Shown here one piece after another: positions 53,886 through 64,000 of a stretch of DNA of 64,000 nucleotides. The first letter of the stretch is position 1, and each line of letters starts with the position of its first letter. A program made the translations under genes and the position numbers. A model generated the notes under the pieces. That model was given only the letters and a program-made list of their open reading frames with translations. It was not told the origin of the DNA and made no database searches. Source of the stretch: Pycnopodia helianthoides (taxonomy: Eukaryota; Echinodermata; Asteroidea; Forcipulatida; Asteriidae); assembly GCA_032158295.1 (NCBI GenBank), contig CM063246.1, positions 4,435,371-4,499,370 of the forward strand, read 5' to 3'.

Positions 53886-54699
53886 ATTTATTGAAAGTTT
53901 TGAAGCTCTTTCTTACTCCATTATAATAGCACTCCACACTAATGGCGTCACTTTTGCTCAAAATACCTTGCCGTCAGATAAACATTCCACCACTGACGCG
54001 ATCGCCGCATCATCAACGCGCAAAACTGCACTAGTAGTATAGTCCGTACACGAGAAAATATAAAACTTTGACATGTGAGCGCGCGTAATGTTAGTGAAAA
54101 TAGGCACGTCTGTCTGATATCTGGGTACTTAGCTTCTATTTAAATAGCATTAGTGCCAAGTGCTATTTAGCTTGGAATATTCATGGATCCAACAGAATTC
54201 GACTCCACACCCAACTAGCGGAGGCCAACAAAATTACAGCCTGTCCCTGTGCAATTGATTATTTTTCAACTAAATGCGTTCAGAATCAATCAAAATCAAG
54301 GTTTTAGCTGTGGAAAAAGTGATGTCCAATTAGACTTAAAACTGAACTAAAAGGCCATTTCTTTCAATGCTGGAGACATTGAACATGTATTTTAGATGAA
54401 CTTGCCACAATTCTGGTTACATCATGACTTATTAAACAACCCTTCCCTCAACTAAATATACACGGTTTGTCGTCGGTTACAAATTACCGATCGTAATTGG
54501 CTAATGGATGTGATATTGTTGTAGTCGGATGGGCAGGCAAGCATAAAGTTTGTGTGAATTTTTAATAGAGTTCTGTTTTCTTTAGTTGCACCACTCTGTG
54601 AATTTAACCTTTCATGTGTGAAACTTGAGAAATGACCTCTGTCTCTCCCCGTCTGACCTTGAGCAATATTCACTTGCTGTGGCCATCTTTTGTCCCTTG
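53886..54699. other. Non-coding stretch, nothing recognised
   Basis: Unique-looking DNA with no exon. Confidence 0.35.
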
Positions 54700-55100
54700 T
54701 ACAGGGCTAGAATTTTACACTGGACTGCAAGCCCAAGGCCAGTGTTTTTAGTGTCAGGCAAGTAAACTCACACCTGGACAAGTCCAGCTGTCTTTTGTTT
54801 TCAAATTCCAAAACTTTGCTTCAGCAAAAAAGATGTCAAAATGTTGAGGACATGAGTCTCATAAATATCTTTAAATTCTGCCGAGTATCAAATTTTACTT
54901 TCCCGTAAGACAAAAGAGATAAATCTTCTCTTAGTGTTTGCTCAAATAAAAACAGTGCCAATGTTAAAACTGTCTTATCCTTCTGTTACTGGTCTTTTCT
55001 CAAACTTGTTTCTGGTCTTTTGAACAAAATTCTGACCCAACAAAAATTCTGAGCTACAAACCCTGCGGTCTTGTGGATTTTCCCCAAAAATTTGCAACCT
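54700..55100. repeat. Interspersed repeat shared with 39.48-39.72 kb
   Basis: ACTGGACTGCAAGCCCAAGG at the start and CTGCGGTCTTGTGGATTTTC at the end match the other copy, which is shorter in the middle. Confidence 0.6.
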
Positions 55101-56208
55101 GTAGTACTTGGGAAAAGGGGTGCTCAAAATCAATGTATGAAAAAGGCACTGGACCTTTTCACCAAGCAGCCACGGTTTGAGTCAATCGTGGAGGTAGGAC
55201 TGGGTCATTTAACCCTCCTACTTTTGGCAATGTTTTCCGTTTATTTGAAGCTGTTCAACTGGACAACTTGTGCACAGAACTCACTTGCGTGTACATGTAC
55301 TAGGTAAATGAATTCACCAAATGGTTATCTTACAGGCTGTCAGCATACTGGAAAATGTAAAATGTCAGACAGTAGGAGGGTTAAACCATGGGGAAAGGAG
55401 CAAGCTCCATAATCAAAACAAATTGTAACTTAATTTGTCTCCATTTTTTAAATGTTGTACCATCCTGTCAAACTGCACGATGAAACAATTTCAGGGAAGA
55501 AAACATAAAATCTTACATTTTATGTGGAGATTGCACTGTCTGATTTGTATCACCTCTCTACATGCAGAGAGGAGTCACATTTAAAATTTGAAATTTTCAC
55601 AATTCTTGATTTTATGTGCTTGTTATTGAGGGTGAAAAAAATCTCAAATGACAATTAGGTATCATTCCAGTCAAGAAATACTTCTGGAATGTATACAAGG
55701 TCACTCTTTTTACAAACAAGCCTAGGACATGGTCTATACCCATGAAGGGACTACCTATTGACATTCAAGCCTTAAAAACAAGAAAAAAAACTGCCAGTGC
55801 CAGCATGACCATCGGTCCAGGCCACATGTGGGCACAGAGCAGTCTCAAGCAGGTCAAGTCCAGCTGTTCTGGGTGGACTGCATGTTGCTCTTCATAAGTG
55901 ACCTCAAACAGGGGACTCTGACCTGATGGTCAGTCCCACATGAATAGTGGGTGCATTGTAGCCTCCATGATTGTAGACAGGGGCAGTCTATACCATACCA
56001 GATATGTGGCAGATGATGCTCCCCAAAATGTCCCAAAAGTTTTCTTCCTCCATGCTTGAACACACTCTTTTCCTTTTACAGAGCAGTACCACCCCCTAAA
56101 ATCCTCTGAGACTCTCAGAACAAAATGAAGACACAATAGGAAGGGGGTGGGCACACCATGTCACACAACGAGCAACAAATGGGGTAGTCCAACAAAACAA
56201 AATGACCA
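55101..56208. other. Non-coding stretch, nothing recognised
   Basis: TTTGGCAATGTTTTCC-type unique DNA. Some frames over 60 codons on the minus strand lack splice context. Confidence 0.35.
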
Positions 56209-56338
56209 ATGTTAAATTTGAACCGGGGATACAGAATATTATTTGGTTTGACCCTAACACCGATGTGCTGTACAGTTACACACGGTGTAAAGGGAAAAAC
56301 CAAACACTATTCTGTTATCCCCGATGTAAATTTAACAT
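56209..56338. repeat. Imperfect palindrome, arms about 58 bp
   Basis: ATGTTAAATTTGAACCGGGG..TACAGAATATTATTTGGTTT faces (reverse complement) ATGTTAAATTTACATCGGGG..ACAGAATAGTGTTTGGTTTT around a short loop near 56266-56275. Its inner phrase GGTTTGACCCTAACACCG also resembles the inverted ACCGGTGTAAGGGTAAAACC at 56.6 kb, so it belongs with the T2-associated repeats there. Confidence 0.75.
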
Positions 56339-56389
56339 CTATAAAATTCTTGCTGTACCCGCAGCTAAAATATAGGATTCTAGCTACCA

Positions 56390-56655
56390 GGCAATCTAGG
56401 TGGTCTAGTTGATAAGACATCTGCTCTAGAATTGGCAAAGGTCGTGGGTTCGAATCCAATCTGAGTAATATGCCTGTGGATTTTTTGTCCACAGGACTCG
56501 GGGGGGGAAAGTACTGAGTATAATACAAATGCTTTGCACACATCGGTGAAAGGGCAAAACCAAATAACAACAACAAAATAGTCAGAACATGACAAAAATT
56601 GTACACCGGTGTAAGGGTAAAACCAAATAATCCCAACAAAATAGTCAGAACATGA
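56390..56655 (+). mobile_element. SINE family T2 copy with a 63-bp tail duplication
   Basis: Head AGGTGGTCTAGTTGATAAGA (A-box) and GTGGGTTCGAATCCA (B-box), then body TGAGTAATATGCCTGTGGAT..AAAGTACTGAGTATA..CACATCGGTG. The phrase AAAACCAAATAAC..CAACAAAATAGTCAGAACATGA occurs twice, 63 bp apart (56557 and 56620). Confidence 0.75.
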
Positions 56656-57419
56656 ATTTTTATTTTTTAAATTGTTTCATTAGACAGTGCAGTCACAGTG
56701 GTACAATCCAACACAACATGATCAGAGGTGCCATCACATGCATACAAGTCTACAAATCAGCCCTCGGTCAGCGAAGTATTAGACAGTGTAAGTCTCGCTC
56801 GTGTTCAAACATTTTTGGGACCACTTTGGCCCCCATGCACATTGCTTTAATGCATTGAAGGAAACAAACTCGCGCACTTTAACAGATCCCAATGTTCGCA
56901 CTAGACTTTCACAGTCCATTTAGCTTAAACAATTTGCATAGGGGTTTTAGCTACAACTTCTAGATAATCTAATTGTGATTTAAATATGGAAGGGGAAATG
57001 AAAACCAGTTTCTTTTTTAACTCAAGGGAAGAACATCTCCTTAATCTTTCCAAATTAACAGCATGAACAAAGGTGGACAATATTAGTAAACGCTTGGAGT
57101 AGTGTGGATATAAAATTGTCAGCACAGGGTTACAGCTTCAGTGAATCTACAAATAAGTGTTATGAATGTGTGCACGTACACGGAATTGTGGGAAAAGCAC
57201 ATTGAACACAAATGTGAAAACACCAGAAGGACTTAATGTCAAGTCTAATTTAAGTGCAAGGACCCTCAAAGGCTATAGTTTAAAACATGCACACACATTT
57301 TTTTCTTCTTTTTCCCCCCGGTGTATATTAATCTTCTGAAGAACAAGGTGCACAGCGCTCGCACGCGATAGTGACATTCATTCATTGATGTAAACAGGCC
57401 TTTTTTATGTGGGTAAAAG
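56656..57419. other. Non-coding stretch, nothing recognised
   Basis: Unique-looking; no exon or paired repeat. Confidence 0.35.
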
Positions 57420-57655
57420 TGGTCCACCCTCATCAACGGAATGCTGGGTGTCAATTTCTCATGCACCGCATAGAAATAATGAAAAAACCTCCAATTATAT
57501 TAACATAGAAAACAGCTGCCGAGTTGGAAAAACGATCCAGCGAAGTCGGCCGAACGTAAATTGCATTATGTTGAATGTCACTGGTATCAACCTGCAAAAC
57601 GGACGGGGCCCGAGAAAACTTGATAATAACAATCATTCACTAATACCCCGCTACA
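57420..57655. other. GC-balanced island, candidate conserved non-coding element
   Basis: Non-repetitive stretch with CGATCCAGCGAAGTCGGCCG and AACGGACGGGGCCCGAG; contrasts with its AT-rich and CT-rich flanks. A 162-codon frame runs through it into the CT microsatellite and is not credible as a gene. Confidence 0.3.
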
Positions 57656-57715
57656 AAGACAAGTTCAATTACAAGACGAAGACATACATGAAGCAGGGTT
57701 TCTCCGTCTTCTTCT

Positions 57716-57718
<3 letters not shown>

Positions 57719-57765
<47 letters not shown>

Positions 57766-57800
57766 TTCTCTCTCTTCTCTCTCTCTCTTCCCCCCTGCCT
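57719..57800. repeat. (CT)n microsatellite, interrupted
   Basis: About 80 bp of CT-rich tract with occasional TT and CC interruptions. Confidence 0.9.
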
Positions 57801-59800
57801 CTCTTTATGGATGGAGACTACGTGGGATACGTTACGCTCTTGGATCATATTTCCCCATCTCTACATCTTCACAATGAAAGATGAGTTTCCAGAATAATGA
57901 AATTGGAGGTGGCGTGCACATCGGTACATGTATGGAGACACATGATACGGTTTGGAATGAGAACCATTCAAGGGAAATGGTGTCACCAGACACCAGTAGA
58001 CGATTGCTCCCCTTTCCAGTCTTCAAACCCTACCTCCACCCACCCCCATTTTTTTTTTCTTTCTAAAAGAGGAATTTTTGTGATAATAAGGGAAGGTTGC
58101 TTCACATGTATTAACAAAAGAAAGAGAACACAAAAAAGCTATGTTTTAACCTAGTTTCTTGAGAATAAATGCAATACTTCTATAGAGAGGTAGAGATCCA
58201 GAAGAACTAGAGCAAACAACAAAATTATTGATAGACCACCTACAAGGTCTTTTTCTCATTCAAGAATTTAACAAAACCAAGGCTGGGAGGAAAAATAATG
58301 GGCGTGGGGGTTGGGGGGAGGTCTGAGGGAGCGGGAAATGGGAGCTGTGGCCCACGTTAATCTCTAAAAAGAATATCATTTGAAATGTTAAAATGCTGTA
58401 CAGTTTTATTTATTTATGTTTTTTTAAAAGCTTAACACTCAATAATCTGTCCTTGTGTTTCCTTAGACCTCTATCTGACAGACCATCCCACCTTTGCCAC
58501 TCCCCTGCACCCAAACATAACATATACTAATGTTCCTTATTGGACACTTTTTCACAACAGTAAATTCCCATGTTTGGTTTTTCTTCACACGTTTCTTGGT
58601 TTTGTGGTGTCCCCCCCCCCCCTCCTCCTGCATGCTCCGTCAATCCGTCAATGCATTCACTCAACCCATTTCTGCCCCCTCTTGTCTTCTTTGACTCTTG
58701 TTTAAACTATTTGTTTAATTATTTATCTAATTTTCCCATTTTATTACATGTATTCATTTATCTACTTGTTAATTGTTCACATATTTCCTTTCATGTGCAT
58801 GTACTTGGTTATTTGTGGTTATTTGTAGTATTTGTATGATTTTGTCTTGGTCAAAACACATATTTGTAATGATAGAAATTAATTGTAAACATTTATTTTA
58901 AAAAAATATGTATACAAAAAATACATCAATTGCAAATTAGCCTTAGCCCTCATTACAACCATTATCCTTTTATATTAAAATTATTAATTGCAAACTGCTG
59001 GAATGATGCCAAATATCCGGGCAGTCAGTGGCCTACTTTTCTCTTTTAATGGAGTAACTTTTAAATGAGGCACAAAAGAAAGAAGAAAAGAAAGAGGAAA
59101 AAAAACGCCTCTGACAAATAACACAATGCTTTAACCCAGAATGAAGGCAATGTATTTGGGCCACAGACACATGTTACACAGACGCCAAATAATGGATACA
59201 AAAAATCACAGCTCCTTGGCCAAAAAGAATGCGGGAGAAGATGTCGATGATAGAAGCCATTGTTAACCATCCCCTCATTGTCCAGGGGACATAGGCTCGA
59301 CCGTATCCCTAAGCCTGCACATTTCATATGCAAATATACAACGGAGCGGACCGACTGTCTGTCCTGCCTGATCGCATTTGAGAATTGAATTGTCATGTCA
59401 GGAACAGCCAGGGTCCTTTAATGTGGCTGTATAGTTTGGGTGAATCAATGCCAGTAACAACGGAGTGTACATGTATCCAGCTTTTGGGGCTTCTACATGG
59501 TGGAGACTCGATATCGCTGTGTGATTGGTCGTGTGGGTATACGTCGTCGTCTCACTGTCAGAGTGGGATTTGTCTGATATGCATCTAACAAGAACTGTGT
59601 TCGTATTGTCTAGGTTTTGCCGAATCTACCCTTTATATTATCAGGGGGACTTTAAAATAATATATCAAGGGATGATAAGATCATTGAAAAAAAAATAAAC
59701 TGAGAACAAACTTAGAATACAATATAGATGGATTGCACATGATGTCATTGACCAACATCTTTAATAAATAAAAACAATGGAAACGTGCTCGCGTGTACGC
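57801..59800. other. Non-coding stretch, nothing recognised
   Basis: G-rich patch at 58295-58345, C-run at 58611-58622, T-rich DNA 58690-58900. No exons or paired repeats. Confidence 0.35.
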
Positions 59801-59900
59801 GCTGCGCACAACTAACTCAGCCAATGATAGCTCTTCACGTGTGCGCGTTTCATCAAAGATGGCGGCCATTGCAGGGGCCTATAACAACATACATAAACAT
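59801..59900. promoter_or_regulatory. Possible YY1/NRF1-type promoter-like patch
   Basis: CGTGTGCGCGTTTC followed by AAAGATGGCGGCCATTGCAG: a GC-containing patch with a strong YY1-type site (AAGATGGCGGCC), which often sits at transcription starts. The ATG opens a 33-codon frame ending in NRTTTTKN that I do not believe is a gene. Whether anything starts here cannot be seen. Confidence 0.25.
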
Positions 59901-61810
59901 GAAATGTGTGCTTCCGATGAACATGTTCAGTGCAACAGAACCACAACAACAAAAAATTGAGAAATAAATAAATGCCTGGATTCAACTGCCTGCTCATCCT
60001 TTTCCATCAAATTTTACAGTCAGTTTCATTTTTATTACTTGAACACACTTTCCCAGTATGAACTGACAGCAACACCGTCTAGTCTACTCAGAGTTTGAAA
60101 TAAACAGCTGACCACAGTCCAGAGTCCAATAATATTAGAATTGGGCCATTAACCCCCAAGCCAGACAAGTCCTACAGTCCAGCGTTTTCTCAAACTCATA
60201 CTTTTTGGAAATTTACAAACAGGGTTCTCCTTAGGAATTTTCCAAACTGTGGGGAATTCTTGAACCAAATTGTAACAGTTTGGGCTAAGCACGCTGAACT
60301 GAAACGATGTCCTTAAATTGTTTTTTTTTACTTAGTGCTTATTTTTGGTTTTCAAAGCCCTACTGTGCAATCTGAGGGATTCTAAATGGTTTCTTTATGA
60401 TTTTTGTGAATTTGATCTGAAGTAAAAATAATTATATAAATTATTTTCTTGTATTTTTGTATTGGGCATCGGTCCTAATTCTCACATATTGGCTTGTGTA
60501 CCAGAAGAACATTGACTAATGTGCACCTCAGCTTTTCAGTTCCTTAGCACCTCTTACAAGTGGAGCAATATTTTCAGTCTTGTAAAAAAATTCATTTATG
60601 GTCCAGTAAAAGTTCTGAGATGCCAGGCATGTAGTCGAGTGGAGATTTTTTTTGGAAATTGGAGCCTCGCTTGTGGTGCCCACTCATCCTATCCATGTCT
60701 TTTTTTGGTCCTGCGATACTGTGATGCACGTCATGAATATCCAATATGTAGATATTAAGATTAATGGAAGGGTACACTTTGTCCGCACTGTCTAGTCGTC
60801 ATGGATATTTCATAAAACTGACTTGTGGAAATATTCCGTCAAAAAATTTATCTTTTTTTATGCTTAAGAAAAAGAGGAAAAATAGAAATCATATTCAGAC
60901 TTCAGACATAAAATTTTCTTGGAAATGACAGCATTGCAGTCTAGACAATTGTTTTCAGGAAAAAAACTATGCCGAGCAGATTTGTACAAGAAAGTAACAA
61001 ACTGTATACTTCTCCCCAGCGCTAAAAAAATAAAATATAACCCATCAAGAAACACTATGCTTCCCAGATCAGACGTATTCAAACACTACCCCCCCCCAAA
61101 AAAAAAGAACAACATCAATTCTAAAAAGGGAGAAACGATTGGAGGTCTACGGGCCTCTGATGTTAAAGAATAACAAATCAAGCAAGGATGTAACCCTCCC
61201 CCTTGCCGTCCAGACCTGTAATCGTGTGTACACAGCCAGCAAACAAGGCACCCCTAACGAGATTCAGTTCATCATCAAGACCCTCCCCCCTTCCTCTTTT
61301 TTCCCCAACTGTTTCCTCTCTTCTTTTTTCCCCTTCTCTCCCCCCCCCCTCCTCCTCCTTTTTTTTTTCCTTTCTGTGAATGCGAGTGTCAATGAAAGGA
61401 TTGAAAACGACGGAGCAAACAGTGGAGCATAAATTCCATTTTGCCTTCCCCGAGAAGTACAGTTCCAAAGTGCAAATCCATGGGCTGCGAACATTTACAT
61501 GAGTATGTCACGGTGTATTTTTTTTTTTTTTTTTTTTGCTCTTCTTGTTTTTATATGTGACACGCCCCGACAGGTTGTACTCATTTCAATCATTCAAAAT
61601 GTCAGAGATATATAACGAGAAAAACAAGCGCAGTGTTTTAAAGGAGGTTTGACAACTTCGGTAAAATCTCTTGTTAAAATTCACTCAGGTCTGTAATGTC
61701 ATTTTTGCAGATGCAAAGCTTCTGTTTTTTGTTGCCGACTAGGAGAAGAGCACTTCCCCCTAAAAATTACAATAACTGAGACTGGAAAAAAAAATTAAAA
61801 ATCCAGGCAA
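59901..61810. other. Non-coding stretch with C- and T-runs
   Basis: C-run 61090-61098, C/T-rich tract 61283-61372, T-run 61518-61538. No exon. Confidence 0.35.
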
Positions 61811-62157
61811 GACCTGGGCTCGATTTCACAAAGCACTAAGATTTAGCTCAAGATGAGTTGTTACCAACTCTCCCTGATTCTGCACAAAATAAACAAAATT
61901 TTCCTTTCCATGTTCTAATCAAAATATTTTGAAAATCTCCCTGATTATGGGAACTTTTGTCCCTATTATGCTGAATGTAATTCTAAAAAATCTCTCTGAC
62001 TGTTGCCCAAATTCTCCCTGATTGCAAGATGCAAATGATGGCAGCCCTGTGTTAGTATTGCCATAGTGATTTGAATTGTCATGTCATACTTTGCATAGCA
62101 GTTAAGATTAATACACAGTAAAGACCAATCTTAGCACTTTGTGAAATCGGTCCCCAG
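61811..62157. mobile_element. MITE with GATTTCACAAAGCACTAAGATT ends
   Basis: CTCGATTTCACAAAGCACTA at the left faces (reverse complement) ACCGATTTCACAAAGTGCTA at the right; AAGATT follows on each. The middle contains AT-rich DNA with repeated TCTCCCTGATT phrases (61870, 61937, 62010), perhaps a nested insertion. Confidence 0.75.
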
Positions 62158-62735
62158 GGACCGTGTTTCATAGGGCTGCATGAAACACAAAATTTTGCTT
62201 AACAAAATTCTGCTTAGGAAAAATAAGCGGGGGGACCAGTCATAAACTGTGCACATGACATGGTACTTTCGGAGGTAACTGATTTTCAGTGAAGCCGTTC
62301 CAATTTGATTAGTTTGTTTACAAATTGCGGCGATTTATTTTGTTGAAAATGTTTTTTTTTTAATCAATTTACTAATCCATACTTTTTTCTTCTTTTTTTT
62401 CGCCCGGCTACAATTCTCAAACATTGGTCAGATTATTTAACAAATAAAATATAATAAGTAGATTTTTTATCAAAAAAACAGGTTGCAAAAAAAACCAAAA
62501 AAAACAAAACAAACATTACGTTTCGATCATGCATAGCGTAGGCCCAGTGGATGTGCTTCACGCCAGGCCGGCCAGCCGGCCGCTCACGGCACACAGTACA
62601 GTTGCGTACGTAAGAGCTAGCTAAAAACTATATGCCTCCCCTCAACCAACTTATATAATTGGAATGGCCTAATCAAAAAGAAATTGTGCTAAGCAATATC
62701 TAGTGCTTAAGCAGCTCTTAAATTAGGCCCAGGAC
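62158..62735. repeat. Palindromic GCTTAAGCAG repeat split by about 390 bp
   Basis: Left part 62158-62285 (CGTGTTTCATAGGGCTGCAT..ATTCTGCTTAGG..CATGACATGGTACTTTCGG) and right part 62676-62735 (TGTGCTAAGCAATA..GTGCTTAAGCAGCTCTTAAA..TTAGGCCCAGG). The DNA between includes GGCCGGCCAGCCGGCC, a GC-rich near-palindrome at 62567-62582. Confidence 0.55.
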
Positions 62736-63114
62736 CAGAGAAATGGGCGGCCAAAAGCCAAGGAAACTACAGTCTACTTTTTTTTTGATGAAATTGTCAC
62801 AGTTTTTATTCTGCTTTTTGAGGTTAATACACTTTTGTTGTACATTAATTTGTCAAACAACATCCATCGACACCTTCAAGAACTCACTTTTGCTTTCTAT
62901 GCAATTTACTGTTTTTCTTGATTGGATTTCCGGAGGGGCGGGGGGGGGGGGGGTCACATCTAGCACATGTTAGAAAATGTTACCATGCGTCACTTTTTTC
63001 TAAAGATGATAATCAGCTAATGAGTTTTTATCGTTGATATGATGACACCTGAAACATAAACTTAAGGAGGACCTCAGTCTGCACAAACACACTAGTACAA
63101 ACAACACTGTGCTT
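62736..63114. other. Non-coding stretch with poly-G tract
   Basis: G-run of about 13 at 62940-62952. No gene. Confidence 0.35.
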
Positions 63115-63528
63115 CTCTTCAAAGGCCAAATATTAATTTGGTTTTTGGAACCGTTCGATTTTTTCAATCCTTTATAACTGTAGATATATCCAATAAAACT
63201 AACCATTGAAAATTTCATTTCAAAAGGTGGTAGGTAGCGTGTGTTTTTTTTTTTTATATCGCCGAAAATCTTGAGCGGTTACGTCCACGCAGTAAGAAAA
63301 ATCCATAACTGGAATACACGATCTTAAAAAATGTTTCATGCATGAAATGTTTCTCAGATTGAATTCTAATTTTGAAAACTTTCTCTAAAACCACATTCCT
63401 TAGAAGGGAATCATTTCTCAAAATGTCGTACATTATCGACAGCTGCAGCGCTTCTTACCAAGTAAGTTTTTATGATCATTAATTTGTTGGGAGTTTATTA
63501 CCAAAGTTATACCTTCCCTTTAAACAGG
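63115..63528. mobile_element. MITE of the TTTAAAGG group, left end diverged
   Basis: Core AATGTTTCATGCATGAAATG and ATCGACAGCTGCAGCGCTTC match the 25.9 and 5.3 kb copies; right end (reverse complement) TTTAAAGGGAAGGTATAACT. Left end near TTCAAAGGCCAAATATTAAT is only loosely matched. Confidence 0.65.
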
Positions 63529-64000
63529 CGTCATACATTAACAAAACAAAGCACACAACCGAACCAGCAAAACGCCTCTAATGTCGCGTGTCAGCTTACA
63601 CATTTTGTTTTATATATTTCCTCAGTTTGCCGAAGAAGAGAAAAAAAGAGAAAAAAAAAAAACAGAAAAAAAAAAAAAAAAAACCTCTTCAGATTTGGTT
63701 TGATTGACGCAGCGCGCGAAGGGGAAAAAAAAGCCCAGGGCGTCAGCGGAGGAAATTACCTGGCTCTCTGACCAGAAGGTCTGGAGAATCCGTGGACTGA
63801 TGGAGGCTAGCTTTGAATATTAGATGATGCTGATTAGGGGGTCCCACCTCTTCCCAGTGAGTGGATTAGTAGATAATGACAAACATATGACTGCACTCTT
63901 CTCTCGTTTTGTAACTGTGTATTTTTTTGTATTTTTTTCTCTCTCTCTTGTCCTCTCGTGAGGCAGATTTTTCCTTGATGTAAAATGATGATTGCTGGAT
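63529..64000. other. Non-coding stretch, GC-balanced in the middle
   Basis: A-runs 63650-63683 then a unique GC-balanced segment (63690-63880). The minus strand offers a donor-like CCAG|GTAATT at 63760 after an open frame that has neither start codon nor acceptor, so no exon is called. Confidence 0.35.

Noticed and set aside
57409..57897. 162-codon plus-strand open frame
   Set aside because: About 30 codons are Ser-Leu repeats from a CT microsatellite, and the rest overlaps a GC-balanced island open on both strands.
63760..63860. Minus-strand open frame ending at a donor-like GTAATT
   Set aside because: No start codon in frame and no acceptor with a pyrimidine tract upstream; at most a non-coding exon.
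1..64000. Reverse transcriptase, transposase or viral genes
   Set aside because: I looked for long frames and familiar motifs on both strands and found none. All elements here appear non-autonomous.

Overview
This window reads as deep non-coding DNA from an animal nuclear genome. It is AT-rich, intron- and repeat-dominated, and has no complete protein gene. The repeat types (tRNA-derived SINEs, many short foldback or MITE-like elements, and low-copy minisatellites) resemble echinoderm genomes, so an echinoderm such as a sea star or a close relative is my best guess; I could not search a database. Almost all open reading frames of 60-170 codons lie in repeats or low-complexity DNA and look spurious.

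Protein-coding evidence is limited to two short exon candidates, both on the minus strand. An internal exon at 45562-45742 has a good acceptor and donor and encodes 60 residues, including a SUMO-interaction-like core (VIVIDSDSDGE). A start-codon exon at 33647-33731 encodes 28 residues and ends at a good donor. Both donors are in phase 1, so the 33.7 kb exon could be an alternative first exon of the same minus-strand gene, with most of the window being intron or intergenic regulatory DNA. Several non-repetitive, more GC-balanced islands (about 8.0, 8.8, 9.4, 11.6, 35.4, 36.9, 41.9, 46.1, 47.2 and 57.5 kb) are plausible cis-regulatory elements.

The most striking object is at 17688-19623. It is a 1.9 kb array of seven near-identical 72-nt tRNA-like genes: three on the minus strand followed by four on the plus strand, head to head around a 116-bp centre, with a 315/316-bp period. 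A 14-bp target-site duplication flanks the whole array, and it sits inside an older MITE. Smaller, diverged members of the same family occur at about 1.43, 6.15, 38.95, 39.35 and 43.29 kb. The 1.43 kb member is also a foldback, with its own different 14-bp duplication. This points to a retroposing family that repeatedly forms head-to-head (hairpin) tRNA arrangements and sometimes tandem arrays.

The rest is layered repeats. There are three other tRNA-headed repeat families (copies near 12.6, 27.4, 38.6, 45.3, 51.6, 53.4 and 56.4 kb). One MITE group has TTTAAAGG-type ends (about 4.9, 5.3, 17.3, 17.6/19.6, 25.9, 29.1, 50.1, 51.1 and 63.1 kb). A palindromic family has GCTTAAGCAG ends (about 2.6, 20.6, 26.9, 36.1, 39.9, 47.9, 52.4 and 62.2 kb). 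A GGCTACGG-rich foldback family and a GGCCCTTTTC-ended MITE family are also present; one copy of the latter has an amplified internal CCTAAG minisatellite. Minisatellites with units of 19, about 43, 63, 75, about 85, 146 and 161 bp, and two long simple palindromes (47.6 and 56.2 kb), complete the layout.
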